DNA from: a bacterium
Lineage (GTDB): Bacteria; Electryoneota; RPQS01
DNA length: 64,000 nucleotides
NCBI GenBank assembly: GCA_016702305.1
Contig: JADJEH010000001.1
Coordinates: forward strand, 930,001-994,000
Direction: 5' to 3'
In this document: piece by piece, positions 35,867-43,468 of the stretch
How positions within the stretch are numbered: position 1 is the stretch's first letter
How the letters are laid out: each line of letters opens with the position of its first letter
The notes under the pieces: model-generated
The model's database searches: none
The model's input: only the letters and a program-made list of their open reading frames with translations
What the model was told of the DNA's origin: nothing
Position numbers and translations under genes: made by a program

Positions 35867-37507
35867 CTACATCTCCGTCGGGGCTGATACTCCGCACAGC
35901 GCCAGACCGCGCCGCAGAGCAATTTGTGTCGCGCGGCATAAACACAACCGCGCTGTTTGCAATTCCGCCGGAGTGGTCAGCACCCGGCAGTGATGATAAA
36001 ACCTGTGAAACTGGGCTGCCACTTCCCGCAGCCAGACGGTTAACGCGTGCGGATCACGCGCAGTCGCGCATTCCATCAGCACGTCTTGCAGTTCACGCAA
36101 GCGGCGCAGCAGAACCAACTCTTCGTCGTGCGTTAACAAATCGAGATGCTGCGCAACATCTGGTACGGGAACCTCGCCGCGCCTGAATATGGACTCGATC
36201 CGCGCATGAGCGTACTGCACATAGAACACCGGATTGTCGTCCGAATGCCGTTTCGCCAACTCAATGTCAAAGTCCAACGGTGTGGACGTCCGCCGCAATA
36301 GAAAGAAGTATCGCGCGGCGTCCACGCCAACTTCTTCGACCAACTCATCCATCTCGATCAACTTCCCGGCGCGCTTCGACATCTTAACAGGTTCGCCATC
36401 GCGCAGAAGATTAATATGCTGCAACAGCATGATCTCGAGCTTCTGTGCGTCTTCGCCCAGCGCCTTCATCGCCGCGCCCATCTTGGTCAGATAGGCATGA
36501 TGATCCGGACCCAGAATGTCAATGATCGGATCATAGCCGCGTCGAAACTTGTCAAGGTGATAGGCGATATCCGGCAGAAAGTACGTTGCCCTCCCCTGCG
36601 AAGTGACGACAACCCAATCCTGCGTGTCACCATACTCCGATGTGCGCACGAACTTCGCGCCATCGCGTTCGAAGACCGCACCCCGCGCTTCTAACTCCGC
36701 GAGCACTGACCACTCAGCGTTGCGCTCGCGCAGTTCGCTCTCGTGGTACCACCTGTCCATTGTCACGCGAAAACTCTCGAGCGAGCGCTGGTGCATGCCG
36801 ACGTGCCGCGCAATCGCCTGCTGCCCAAGCTGTTCCGCAGCCTGCTCTGGATCGAGCGCGAGATATTTGTCCCCGTCTGCGGCGGCCAACTCCTGAGCGT
36901 ACTCAATGATGTAGTCGCCGAGATAGCCGCCCTCGGGCACCTCTGTTGCCCGGCCCAACAGCGACGCATAGCGCGCGTATACGGATTGACCAAGCAACAA
37001 CACCTGATTCCCCGCGTCGTTCACATAGAACTCGGCGTCGCATGCAGCGCCTTGCACCCTGAAGATGCGCGTCAGGCTATTCCCCACCGCCGCGGCCCGG
37101 GCGCTGACCACATTGAGCGGTCCTGTAGGATTCGCCGACACGAACTCGATCAATACGCGCTTTCCGCTCAAAGCCCCGGAAGAGCCAAACGAGTCAGGTG
37201 CCTGAATCGCCAATGCCGCAATGGACTGCAGGTAGTCCGCGGCATAGCGGAAATTGATGAACCCCGGTCCCGCCACTCCTTCGCACGTTAATAGCTTGGG
37301 ATCAAGCCGGAGACCGGCGACCAGCTCATCGGCAATCGCCCGCGGCGCCTTACCGAGCGGCTTGGCATGCGCTAAGGCCGCGTTCGTGGCGATGTCGCCA
37401 TGCGCGGCATCGCGCGGCTTCTCAAGCGTCACCTGCGGCGCGGCAACTCCCATCCGTTGCAGCGCTGCCGAAAGTTCCGCCGCCAAATGCTCGTGCGCTC
37501 GCTTCAC
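35867..37507 (-). CDS. argS: arginyl-tRNA synthetase
   Basis: Class Ia synthetase of 546 residues. N-terminal Add-1 domain (AAPQVTLEKPRDAAHGDIAT), then EFVSANPTGPLNVVSARAAAVGNSL, where the HIGH motif is replaced by the LNVVSARAA form. Others are FYVNDAGNQVLLLG, ATYFLPDIAYHLDKF, DILGPDHHAYLTKM, and EPVKMSKRAGKLI (intact KMSKR, unlike ArgRS enzymes that lost it), and a C-terminal anticodon-binding helical domain with FHRFYHHCRV. Start is GTG 37507 in a GTGA overlap with rsfS. Confidence 0.97.
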   Translation of the reverse strand: MKRAHEHLAAELSAALQRMGVAAPQVTLEKPRDAAHGDIATNAALAHAKPLGKAPRAIADELVAGLRLDPKLLTCEGVAGPGFINFRYAADYLQSIAALAIQAPDSFGSSGALSGKRVLIEFVSANPTGPLNVVSARAAAVGNSLTRIFRVQGAACDAEFYVNDAGNQVLLLGQSVYARYASLLGRATEVPEGGYLGDYIIEYAQELAAADGDKYLALDPEQAAEQLGQQAIARHVGMHQRSLESFRVTMDRWYHESELRERNAEWSVLAELEARGAVFERDGAKFVRTSEYGDTQDWVVVTSQGRATYFLPDIAYHLDKFRRGYDPIIDILGPDHHAYLTKMGAAMKALGEDAQKLEIMLLQHINLLRDGEPVKMSKRAGKLIEMDELVEEVGVDAARYFFLLRRTSTPLDFDIELAKRHSDDNPVFYVQYAHARIESIFRRGEVPVPDVAQHLDLLTHDEELVLLRRLRELQDVLMECATARDPHALTVWLREVAAQFHRFYHHCRVLTTPAELQTARLCLCRATQIALRRGLALCGVSAPTEM

Positions 37508-38121
37508 GCGCCCTTGGCTTTCTTCTTAACCGGCGCGGCCTTCTTCTTAACGGGAGCAACCTTCTTCACCGAAGCGCTTCTCTTCACAGGCGCACTTTTC
37601 TTGACCGGAGCGCTCTTCTTCGGCTTAGTGCGACCGACTGATGTCCCGACGGACTTCGCACTCTTCTTGACGGCCTTCTTCGCGCCCTTTTTGACGGCCT
37701 TCTTCGTGCCCTTGCTCGCCGCCTTCTTGAGCGGGCGCGGCGAACGCGCGATCGGTTTCAACTCGTCTTCAGTCACTTCGATTACGTCCGCATCGCTCCA
37801 TAGGTCCTCCAATCGGTAGAACTCACGGTGCGCCGGACGGAAGACATGCACCACCACATCTATGAAATCGAGGAGTACCCAATTCAGAGCGCCAAAGCCC
37901 TCGCGGTGCGCCGCCTTCTCTTGCAGCTTCTCGCGCGCCGACCGCTCCACGTGATCGGCAATCGCCTTCACCTGCTGATTCACCTGTCCCGTGCAGACCA
38001 CAAAGTAATCCGTAATCGAGTCGAGCTTGGTCAGGTCAAGAATCCTGACATCGGTGGCTTTCTTTTCTAACGCGGCCAGGGCGGCGTGCCGCGCTAACTC
38101 AAATGTGCGAGAGTTTTTCAG
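37504..38121 (-). CDS. rsfS: ribosomal silencing factor RsfS with Lys/Ala/Pro tail, probable CTG start
   Basis: RsfS binds L14 and blocks subunit joining under starvation. The conserved core is LDLTKLDSITDYFVVCTGQV, VKAIADHVERSARE, REGFGALNWVLLDFIDVVVHVF and REFYRLEDLWSDA. The last 75 residues are a histone-H1-like tail of KKA, PVK and KKS repeats not in the usual 105-120-residue family. The only ATG/GTG/TTG start (GTG 38001) would delete the conserved N-terminal 40 residues. Upstream, GGAG followed seven bases later by CTG at 38121 gives the full protein; TAA lies two codons before it. CTG start is inferred. Confidence 0.85.
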   Translation of the reverse strand: MKNSRTFELARHAALAALEKKATDVRILDLTKLDSITDYFVVCTGQVNQQVKAIADHVERSAREKLQEKAAHREGFGALNWVLLDFIDVVVHVFRPAHREFYRLEDLWSDADVIEVTEDELKPIARSPRPLKKAASKGTKKAVKKGAKKAVKKSAKSVGTSVGRTKPKKSAPVKKSAPVKRSASVKKVAPVKKKAAPVKKKAKGA

Positions 38122-38289
38122 TCTTTATCTCCGCAATAATTCGCAAAACAAATTGGTTAAATGCGCCGTAACATCGCCACCAAACCGTCGCGGCGGCGGC
38201 GGCTCACAATCGTTAGACGCCCGACAGCCGCGCCGGGTGTAACCACGGCGCACGAATTCGCAAAATCTTCAAAAAAGGAGTAACTAACA

Positions 38290-38346
38290 GCCATTTCCGA
38301 AGCAATGCGACCGAGAACCTGTGACTCTCGGTCGCTAAGAAATGGC
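38290..38346 (-). promoter_or_regulatory. nested inverted repeat 3' of the secreted-protein gene
   Basis: An outer 8-bp pair (GCCATTTC 38290-38297 with GAAATGGC 38339-38346) encloses a perfect 10-bp stem (GCGACCGAGA 38307-38316 with TCTCGGTCGC 38326-38335; nine-base loop). On the minus strand it begins 62 bases after the stop of the 38409 gene, and six T residues follow about 17 bases later. It may be a terminator or a structured RNA; the 287-base gap 38122-38408 holds nothing else I can identify. Confidence 0.6.
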
Positions 38347-38408
38347 CAACCGATCCGGTAGGCGAGAAAAAGTGGAGTGAGCCGTCGGTGACAGAAGCCT
38401 CCCTGTCG

Positions 38409-38912
38409 CTATCGTCGGCCGGGGAACATCCACGGATAAGCGTCGTAACCCGAGTAACCGCCGTACCCCATACTCTGGTAGGGCGACATTCCCCGCGCAA
38501 CAGACAAACGAAACTGCGAGTTACGCGTCGGCGACCATGTTAAGTCCGCGGCTCCGACAAAATCGTTGCCGGTCTTGGCAGGATTCCATTCCTCTGGACC
38601 GCTCGGTTGAAACTGGTACCCGAGATGTGTCGTCAGCAATAATGGCCGGGCAATCTGGTAGTCTATGCGATTCATGTACAGTCCGCGTGACACTCCCGTA
38701 CCGCCCGCATTCGCATATCCAAAACTCATCGAGTGCGACATGTTCATGCGGGACGGATCGAGTAGCCCTCGCATCGCCGTAAGGCCCAGCCCCTGCTCAT
38801 GACCCCGCAGGTAATCGGACGTGGAACTACTGGTGGGTTGTGAGCGATATTGGCTCCAACTCGAGGTGCTGAGCAGCAAGCTGCACAAAACAGCCAGCAC
38901 GAAGACTCGCAT
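38409..38912 (-). CDS. small secreted protein of unknown function
   Basis: 167 residues. The signal peptide MRVFVLAVLCSLLLSTSSWSQ is clear. The mature protein has a Ser-rich segment, then amphipathic strands (MNMSHSMSFGYANAGG, GLYMNRIDYQIARPLLLTTHLGYQFQ, FVGAADLTWSPTRNSQFRLSVARG) resembling a few beta-barrel strands, and a Tyr/Gly-rich C-terminus (SMGYGGYSGYDAYPW). An outer-membrane location is possible. The start is ATG 38912 after GAGGA; an upstream frame to 38972 is unnecessary. It appears to be a single-gene unit with its own promoter and downstream stem-loop. I recognise no family. Confidence 0.7.
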   Translation of the reverse strand: MRVFVLAVLCSLLLSTSSWSQYRSQPTSSSTSDYLRGHEQGLGLTAMRGLLDPSRMNMSHSMSFGYANAGGTGVSRGLYMNRIDYQIARPLLLTTHLGYQFQPSGPEEWNPAKTGNDFVGAADLTWSPTRNSQFRLSVARGMSPYQSMGYGGYSGYDAYPWMFPGRR

Positions 38913-38943
38913 CGAACGTTCCTCGGTTTTCGTTTGATTCCGT

Positions 38944-38972
38944 AAAATACTGACAAACTTCATGATAATCAA
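38944..38972 (-). promoter_or_regulatory. candidate promoter of the 38409-38912 gene
   Basis: On the minus strand TTGATT (38972-38967) and TATTTT (38949-38944) are separated by exactly 17 bases, each matching 4/6 of the sigma-70 consensus, 30 bases upstream of the ATG. Confidence 0.45.
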
Positions 38973-38976
38973 CGTC

Positions 38977-39726
38977 TCACCCGGCTTGCCGTGCCAACCA
39001 CGCCGCCTCAGAACGTTGCAGTTCCTCAGGCGTGTTTATCCCCTGAAGCTCAGCGAACGGCGCACAATTCACAGCCTGAATCTTCAGCCCGTCCCGGGCC
39101 AATATCCCAACGATATCCGTCAGGTAATACTCGCCCTTGGCGTTGTTCGGGGTGACCTTGCGCAAGGCCTTGAATAACGCCGACCGGACCACAACGTAAA
39201 TCCCACTGTTGATTTCACTGATATTACGTTGCTCCGAAGTCGCATCCTTCTCCTCGACTATTCCCACGAATTCCCCGTCCGTGTCCCGAACGATGCGGCC
39301 GTAGCCGAACGGATTCGGTGCGGTCGTGGATAGAACCGTTAGCGAAGCCTCCGCGTCACGGTGCGTCTGGATCAGGTCCCGCAGTGTATCCGCCCGTAAC
39401 AAGGGAACATCACCGGAAAGGACCAGAACCTCTCCGCACTCGCGCGCTATCACCGGTTCTGCTTGCAAAACGGCGTGACCGGTCCCCAGCGGCGGATCTT
39501 GAATGACAGCACGGTCCGCCTGACCATGAATCGCCAATTCGACTAATTCACGCCCATGGCCGACGACGACCACAGTTTGACCTGCACCGATCTCACGGGC
39601 CGTGTCCAGCACCCGCAAGACCAACGCCCGGCCGGCTATTTCATGCAGCACTTTCGGCAGCTCGGAGTTCATGCGCGTCCCCTTGCCAGCCGCCAATATC
39701 ACCACCGCTAAGGCTTGATTGCTCAC
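38977..39726 (-). CDS. GlmU-type UTP-sugar-1-phosphate uridylyltransferase, pyrophosphorylase domain only
   Basis: 249 residues equal to the N-terminal Rossmann domain of GlmU, which forms UDP-GlcNAc: VVILAAGKGTRMNSELPKVLHEIAGR (LAAGKGTRM), IQDPPLGTGHAVLQAEP, VLVLSGDVPLLRADT, GYGRIVRDTDGEFVGIVEEKDA, INSGIYVV and KGEYYLTDIVGILARDG. The C-terminal beta-helix acetyltransferase is absent; the ORF ends naturally in EAAWLARQAG. Another enzyme must supply GlcN-1-P acetylation, or this protein acts on another sugar. Start is GTG 39726. It lies 36 bases after panC. Confidence 0.9.
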   Translation of the reverse strand: MSNQALAVVILAAGKGTRMNSELPKVLHEIAGRALVLRVLDTAREIGAGQTVVVVGHGRELVELAIHGQADRAVIQDPPLGTGHAVLQAEPVIARECGEVLVLSGDVPLLRADTLRDLIQTHRDAEASLTVLSTTAPNPFGYGRIVRDTDGEFVGIVEEKDATSEQRNISEINSGIYVVVRSALFKALRKVTPNNAKGEYYLTDIVGILARDGLKIQAVNCAPFAELQGINTPEELQRSEAAWLARQAG

Positions 39727-39762
39727 AGAGAAAACCGTTTCAGGCCGTTAAAAGTTCCATAT

Positions 39763-40605
39763 TTACGTCGCCGCAGCCAGATTATCCAAGAGCCGCACAC
39801 TACCCACACGAATCGCTCCAATCAGCCGGGATTCGGGTCCCACAAACGGCCCTTCGCACAATGTCCCGCCGTCTACCGCGGTGAGGTAGTCCACCTTCAC
39901 CCCGTCCACGCTCTCCACAACGTCCAGCATAACCCGTTGCACGTCTGCCAAAGACGTTTGACCCGAGGTAACCGCCGCCTGTCCGGCGCATAAGGCCCGG
40001 TAAAGAGCCGTGGCAGACTCGCGTTCGGTCTGCTTCAGAAAGCGATTTCGAGAGGACATCGCCAGCCCGTCCGCCTCCCGCAGAATCGGCCCACCGATAA
40101 TCTCAACAGGCCAATCCAATGCCCGACACATTGCCCGAATCAGAACGAGTTGCTGAAAATCCTTCTCGCCAAACACCGCCGTGTCGGGCCGTGTCTGATG
40201 TAAGAGCTTGGCCACGACCGTCAGGACCCCTCGAAAATGCCCGGGCCGAATCGTTCCTTCCCACTGTTCCGCCAACGCTCCGGGTTCGATTTCAACGTTC
40301 GGCATGCCACCGTACATGTCGTCAACAGACGGTGCGTAGACGAAGTCAATCCCCTCCTGTTCGCAGAGCTGCAAATCGTGGTCAAGCGTTCGCGGATAAC
40401 GCCCAAAATCTTCGCCCGGACCAAACTGAGTCGGATTTACGAATATCGTCATGACACGTACGTCGCACGGGCCGCACAACCTCGCCAGACTTAAGTGGCC
40501 CTCGTGCAGAGCACCCATCGTCGGAATCAAGCTGATGCGCGCCGCCGCCTGCCACAAGGGATCCAGTTCCCCGTTCAGTTCATCGCGAGTCTTCAGCAGT
40601 TTCAC
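39763..40605 (-). CDS. panC: pantothenate synthetase
   Basis: ATP-dependent condensation of pantoate and beta-alanine. The 280-residue class I-like nucleotidyl transferase has SLIPTMGALHEGHLSLA (HEGH, the HxGH motif), RVMTIFVNPTQFGPGEDF, HFRGVLTVVAKLL, VFGEKDFQQLVLIRAM, and EADGLAMSSRNRFL. Start GTG 40605 is in a GTGA overlap with panB, so the two are translated together. With panB it makes pantothenate for coenzyme A. Confidence 0.98.
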   Translation of the reverse strand: MKLLKTRDELNGELDPLWQAAARISLIPTMGALHEGHLSLARLCGPCDVRVMTIFVNPTQFGPGEDFGRYPRTLDHDLQLCEQEGIDFVYAPSVDDMYGGMPNVEIEPGALAEQWEGTIRPGHFRGVLTVVAKLLHQTRPDTAVFGEKDFQQLVLIRAMCRALDWPVEIIGGPILREADGLAMSSRNRFLKQTERESATALYRALCAGQAAVTSGQTSLADVQRVMLDVVESVDGVKVDYLTAVDGGTLCEGPFVGPESRLIGAIRVGSVRLLDNLAAAT

Positions 40606-41474
40606 GACCCGCGCGCCCTTCGCGTGGTTTTCTTGTCGGCCTCTTTTGTCGGCGCCTCATAGGACTCGCTGGCTGCCGGAAATGAGCCCTCGCGAACATC
40701 GGTCACCCATGACGTCACCGCATTGCGCACAAGCTCCGCGCCGGGCATATAGTGGCGCACAAAGCGCGGTTTGAACTTGTCGAAGATACCCAGTAAATCG
40801 TAGTTCACCAGAATCTGACCGTCGCACTGCGCCCCCGATCCAATCCCAATGGTCGGAATGTGCAGCCGCTTCGAAACGCGCTCCGCCAATTTCGCGGGAA
40901 TCTTCTCCAACACGATCGCGAAACTTCCGGCCTGCTCAAGTTCCAGCGCGTCGTTCAACAGGCGCTCGCCTTCTTTCTCCGTCGTCGCCTTCACGCCGTA
41001 CCCACCGAATACGTTGATCATCTGCGGCGTCAGCCCTAAGTGTCCCATCACTGGAATCCCTGCTTCAACCAATCTCCGCACCGTCGGAATCAGATAGCCC
41101 GCGCCTTCAACCTTCACAGCTTGCGCTCCGCCCTCTTTCAGGAAACGAATCGCATTGCGCACAGCATCTTCCGGCGAGACTTGAAATGAACCAAACGGCA
41201 TGTCTGCTACGACCATCGCCCTCGTCGTGCCGCGCGATACGCAGCGCGTCAGGAACAACATCGCGTCCATGGTCATGGGAATCGTCGTGGCGTGTCCGGC
41301 AATCACGTTGCCCGCGCTGTCACCGACCAGCAGGAAATCCACTCCCGCTTCCTCTTCCAGCGCCGCGAACACCGCATCGTAGGCCGTCAGCCCAACAATC
41401 TTCCGGCCTTCCGCTTTGCACGCCACGATTTGCGGAGCCGTTACGCGCGGGAATGCCGCCGCCGCTTTGCTCAT
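40602..41474 (-). CDS. panB: 3-methyl-2-oxobutanoate hydroxymethyltransferase
   Basis: Ketopantoate hydroxymethyltransferase of 290 residues. Motifs: KIVGLTAYDAVFAALEEEAGVDFLLVGDSAGNVIAGHATT, here GLTAYDA and LLVGDSAGNV; DMPFGSFQ; RFLKEGGAQAVKVEGA; MGHLGLTPQMINVFGGYGV; IGIGSGAQCDGQILVNYDLLGIF (seen as IGSGAQCDGQ). It ends in a short Lys/Arg-rich tail. The stop overlaps panC and the ATG overlaps the mnmA stop, forming mnmA-panB-panC. Confidence 0.98.
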   Translation of the reverse strand: MSKAAAAFPRVTAPQIVACKAEGRKIVGLTAYDAVFAALEEEAGVDFLLVGDSAGNVIAGHATTIPMTMDAMLFLTRCVSRGTTRAMVVADMPFGSFQVSPEDAVRNAIRFLKEGGAQAVKVEGAGYLIPTVRRLVEAGIPVMGHLGLTPQMINVFGGYGVKATTEKEGERLLNDALELEQAGSFAIVLEKIPAKLAERVSKRLHIPTIGIGSGAQCDGQILVNYDLLGIFDKFKPRFVRHYMPGAELVRNAVTSWVTDVREGSFPAASESYEAPTKEADKKTTRRARGS

Positions 41475-42622
41475 CGTTCCGCTCCTTCCGTTGCTTGCAG
41501 AATCGCTCCACCCAAAACAACATCATCCCGATAGAATACCGCCGACTGCCCCGGAGTAATCGCCCGCACAGCTTCGCCAAATTCGATCCGTACTTCATTC
41601 CCGGCCCGTGGCGTAACACGCGCCGCAATGGGTTCGGAACGATAGCGCACTTTCACCGCGCACTCAATTAGACCAACCGGTTCGGCAATGGACACCCAGT
41701 TTGCATCAACTCCGTAAGCGGATGTCTCGCCCAGATTCTCGTCAAAGTCCAGATACACGCGGTCCGTCGCCGGATCAATCCGCTTCACGTATAACGGCTT
41801 GCCTGCCGACAAACCCAGCCCCTTGCGCTGGCCCACGGTGTAATGCGCGATCCCGTCATGACGACCCAGCACCCGTCCGTCCGGACCGATGAATTCCCCC
41901 GTTCCCAACACCGTCAACTGTGACGAGTAATTGTCCGCCAAGAAGCGCCGGTAGTTATTATCCGGTACGAAACAAATATCTTGACTCTCAGGCTTCTCAG
42001 CCGTCGCAAGGTCGTACTTGCGAGCCAGCTCGCGAACCTCGCTCTTGGCCAGTTCACCCAACGGAAACAGCGTATGGTTCAGACTGAATTGCGATAATCC
42101 CCACAACGCATAAGACTGGTCCTTCTCCGGAAACAAGGCCCGCCGCAGTACCGCGCGTCCCGCGCCGCGCTCAACTCGGGCATAGTGCCCGGTCGCCAGA
42201 TACTCGCAGCCCAGCTTGCGCGCCTTCTCGAGCAGCGTCTGCCACTTCACAAACGTGTTGCAACGCACGCACGGATTCGGCGTCCGGCCGCGCAGGTACT
42301 CGCCCGCGAAATTCTCAACGACCGCGCCGTGAAACTCGCGTGATAAATTCAGCACGTAGTGCTTGAAACCCAGTTTGTCGGCCACAGCGCGCGCGTCCTG
42401 CGCCATCGTTATACTGCAACAGCCGCTGGCCCGATTGAGCGACATTTCTTCGCCCTTCTCGTCCGTCCACAGATGCATCGTCAAGCCAACCACGTCAAAA
42501 CCCTGCTCAAGCAGCAACGCCGCCGCCACGGAGCTGTCCACCCCGCCCGACATGGCGATTGCCACGGTCGTGCGTGTGTGCACCGCGGGCGATGCGATCA
42601 GTGCGCTCTGCTCGTTAGACAT
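41471..42622 (-). CDS. mnmA: tRNA-specific 2-thiouridylase MnmA
   Basis: Thiolates U34 of Glu, Gln and Lys tRNAs with persulfide sulfur. The 383-residue protein has the PP-loop AMSGGVDSSVAAALL, the first catalytic Cys in GRTPNPCVRCNTFVKW, YLATGHYARVERG, KDQSYALWGLSQ, and the second Cys in PESQDICFVPDNNYRRFL, with C-terminal beta-barrel domains (HYTVGQRKGLGLSAGKPLYV). A cysteine desulfurase gene, nifS, is two genes upstream, a sensible sulfur source. Confidence 0.98.
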   Translation of the reverse strand: MSNEQSALIASPAVHTRTTVAIAMSGGVDSSVAAALLLEQGFDVVGLTMHLWTDEKGEEMSLNRASGCCSITMAQDARAVADKLGFKHYVLNLSREFHGAVVENFAGEYLRGRTPNPCVRCNTFVKWQTLLEKARKLGCEYLATGHYARVERGAGRAVLRRALFPEKDQSYALWGLSQFSLNHTLFPLGELAKSEVRELARKYDLATAEKPESQDICFVPDNNYRRFLADNYSSQLTVLGTGEFIGPDGRVLGRHDGIAHYTVGQRKGLGLSAGKPLYVKRIDPATDRVYLDFDENLGETSAYGVDANWVSIAEPVGLIECAVKVRYRSEPIAARVTPRAGNEVRIEFGEAVRAITPGQSAVFYRDDVVLGGAILQATEGAER

Positions 42623-42628
42623 GCTTCG

Positions 42629-43468
42629 TTATGACTCGACTTTCACGACTCGCGAAAATGTGGTGTCCACCGGCACTTGGCTTGCGAGCGTGTCGCCACC
42701 GGCCACCCACCGCACGACTGATTCTAAACTTGTACCCGACAACGGCCAGCGTTGCGGTGACTGCGCGAAGGCGATGCCCGGGTCCTGATCATCAAACAGC
42801 GCCACGTGTCCGCGCAATTCCCCCGACCACGTTGCCGCCTGCGCAAATTCAAACTCCGTCCACTGCTCGGCCAGTGCCTGCCCACCCGACAGGTCCGCCA
42901 GCGCGATGCCCGCATGCCGCTTTGACTGACCTGCTAGGGCCGGAATCGCCGCCACGGCAGCCAGACCTTCACCGCCGACAAATATCTGCAAGCTGTCGTT
43001 CACCTGGTGCTTACGCAATAGTTGCAAGAGCAAGTCCACGCGTCGCCGCGTATCCAAGAGACCACTCATCGCGTTGGACTTGCCACTCTTCACGGCCCCG
43101 GAGCCGTCGCGCTCAAAGGCGTCATGCAGATTGCACCCCAACACCGCAGTGACACGTCCCGCAGCGGTACCATCCAGCACAGACATGTCCACCGTGTCCG
43201 GCGAATCATATAGCCAGAGTAGCGCCTTTAACTTGCGATTAAGCACTCCGGCCGGCACCCGGTAGTTGCAATGAAGCGTGTCGCCGCGGTCGCTAATCAC
43301 CGTAACGTCATAGTAACCGAAGTCCCGCCCCCGCTTGATGAACGCCATGTCCTGCTTGGCCAACAGCGCGTGTTCCGCGCGCAGCCGTTGCGGTGAATAG
43401 TCCGCCCGGTCACAGCCCAGGCCGAGCATGAGCGCGGCCAGCAGGATGATTGCCCGTCGTCCGTTCAT
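42629..43468 (-). CDS. lipoprotein of unknown function, alpha/beta-hydrolase-like pattern
   Basis: 279 residues. The signal peptide MNGRRAIILLAALMLGLGC ends in a lipobox (LGLGC), so lipid attachment is expected. The body alternates strands and helices; LKALLWLYDSPDT and LQIFVGGEGLAAVAAIPALAG resemble the strand and nucleophile elbow of alpha/beta hydrolases, but the central residue is Glu rather than Ser (GGEGL), and no Asp/His pair is certain. It is linked to nifS by ATGA and to mnmA by six bases. I do not recognise a family; it may be a non-catalytic binding protein. Confidence 0.6.
   Translation of the reverse strand: MNGRRAIILLAALMLGLGCDRADYSPQRLRAEHALLAKQDMAFIKRGRDFGYYDVTVISDRGDTLHCNYRVPAGVLNRKLKALLWLYDSPDTVDMSVLDGTAAGRVTAVLGCNLHDAFERDGSGAVKSGKSNAMSGLLDTRRRVDLLLQLLRKHQVNDSLQIFVGGEGLAAVAAIPALAGQSKRHAGIALADLSGGQALAEQWTEFEFAQAATWSGELRGHVALFDDQDPGIAFAQSPQRWPLSGTSLESVVRWVAGGDTLASQVPVDTTFSRVVKVES

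Noticed and set aside
38213..38500. 95-codon minus-strand reading frame across the gap
   Set aside because: It overlaps the end of the 38409 gene in another frame and has neither start signal nor recognisable sequence.
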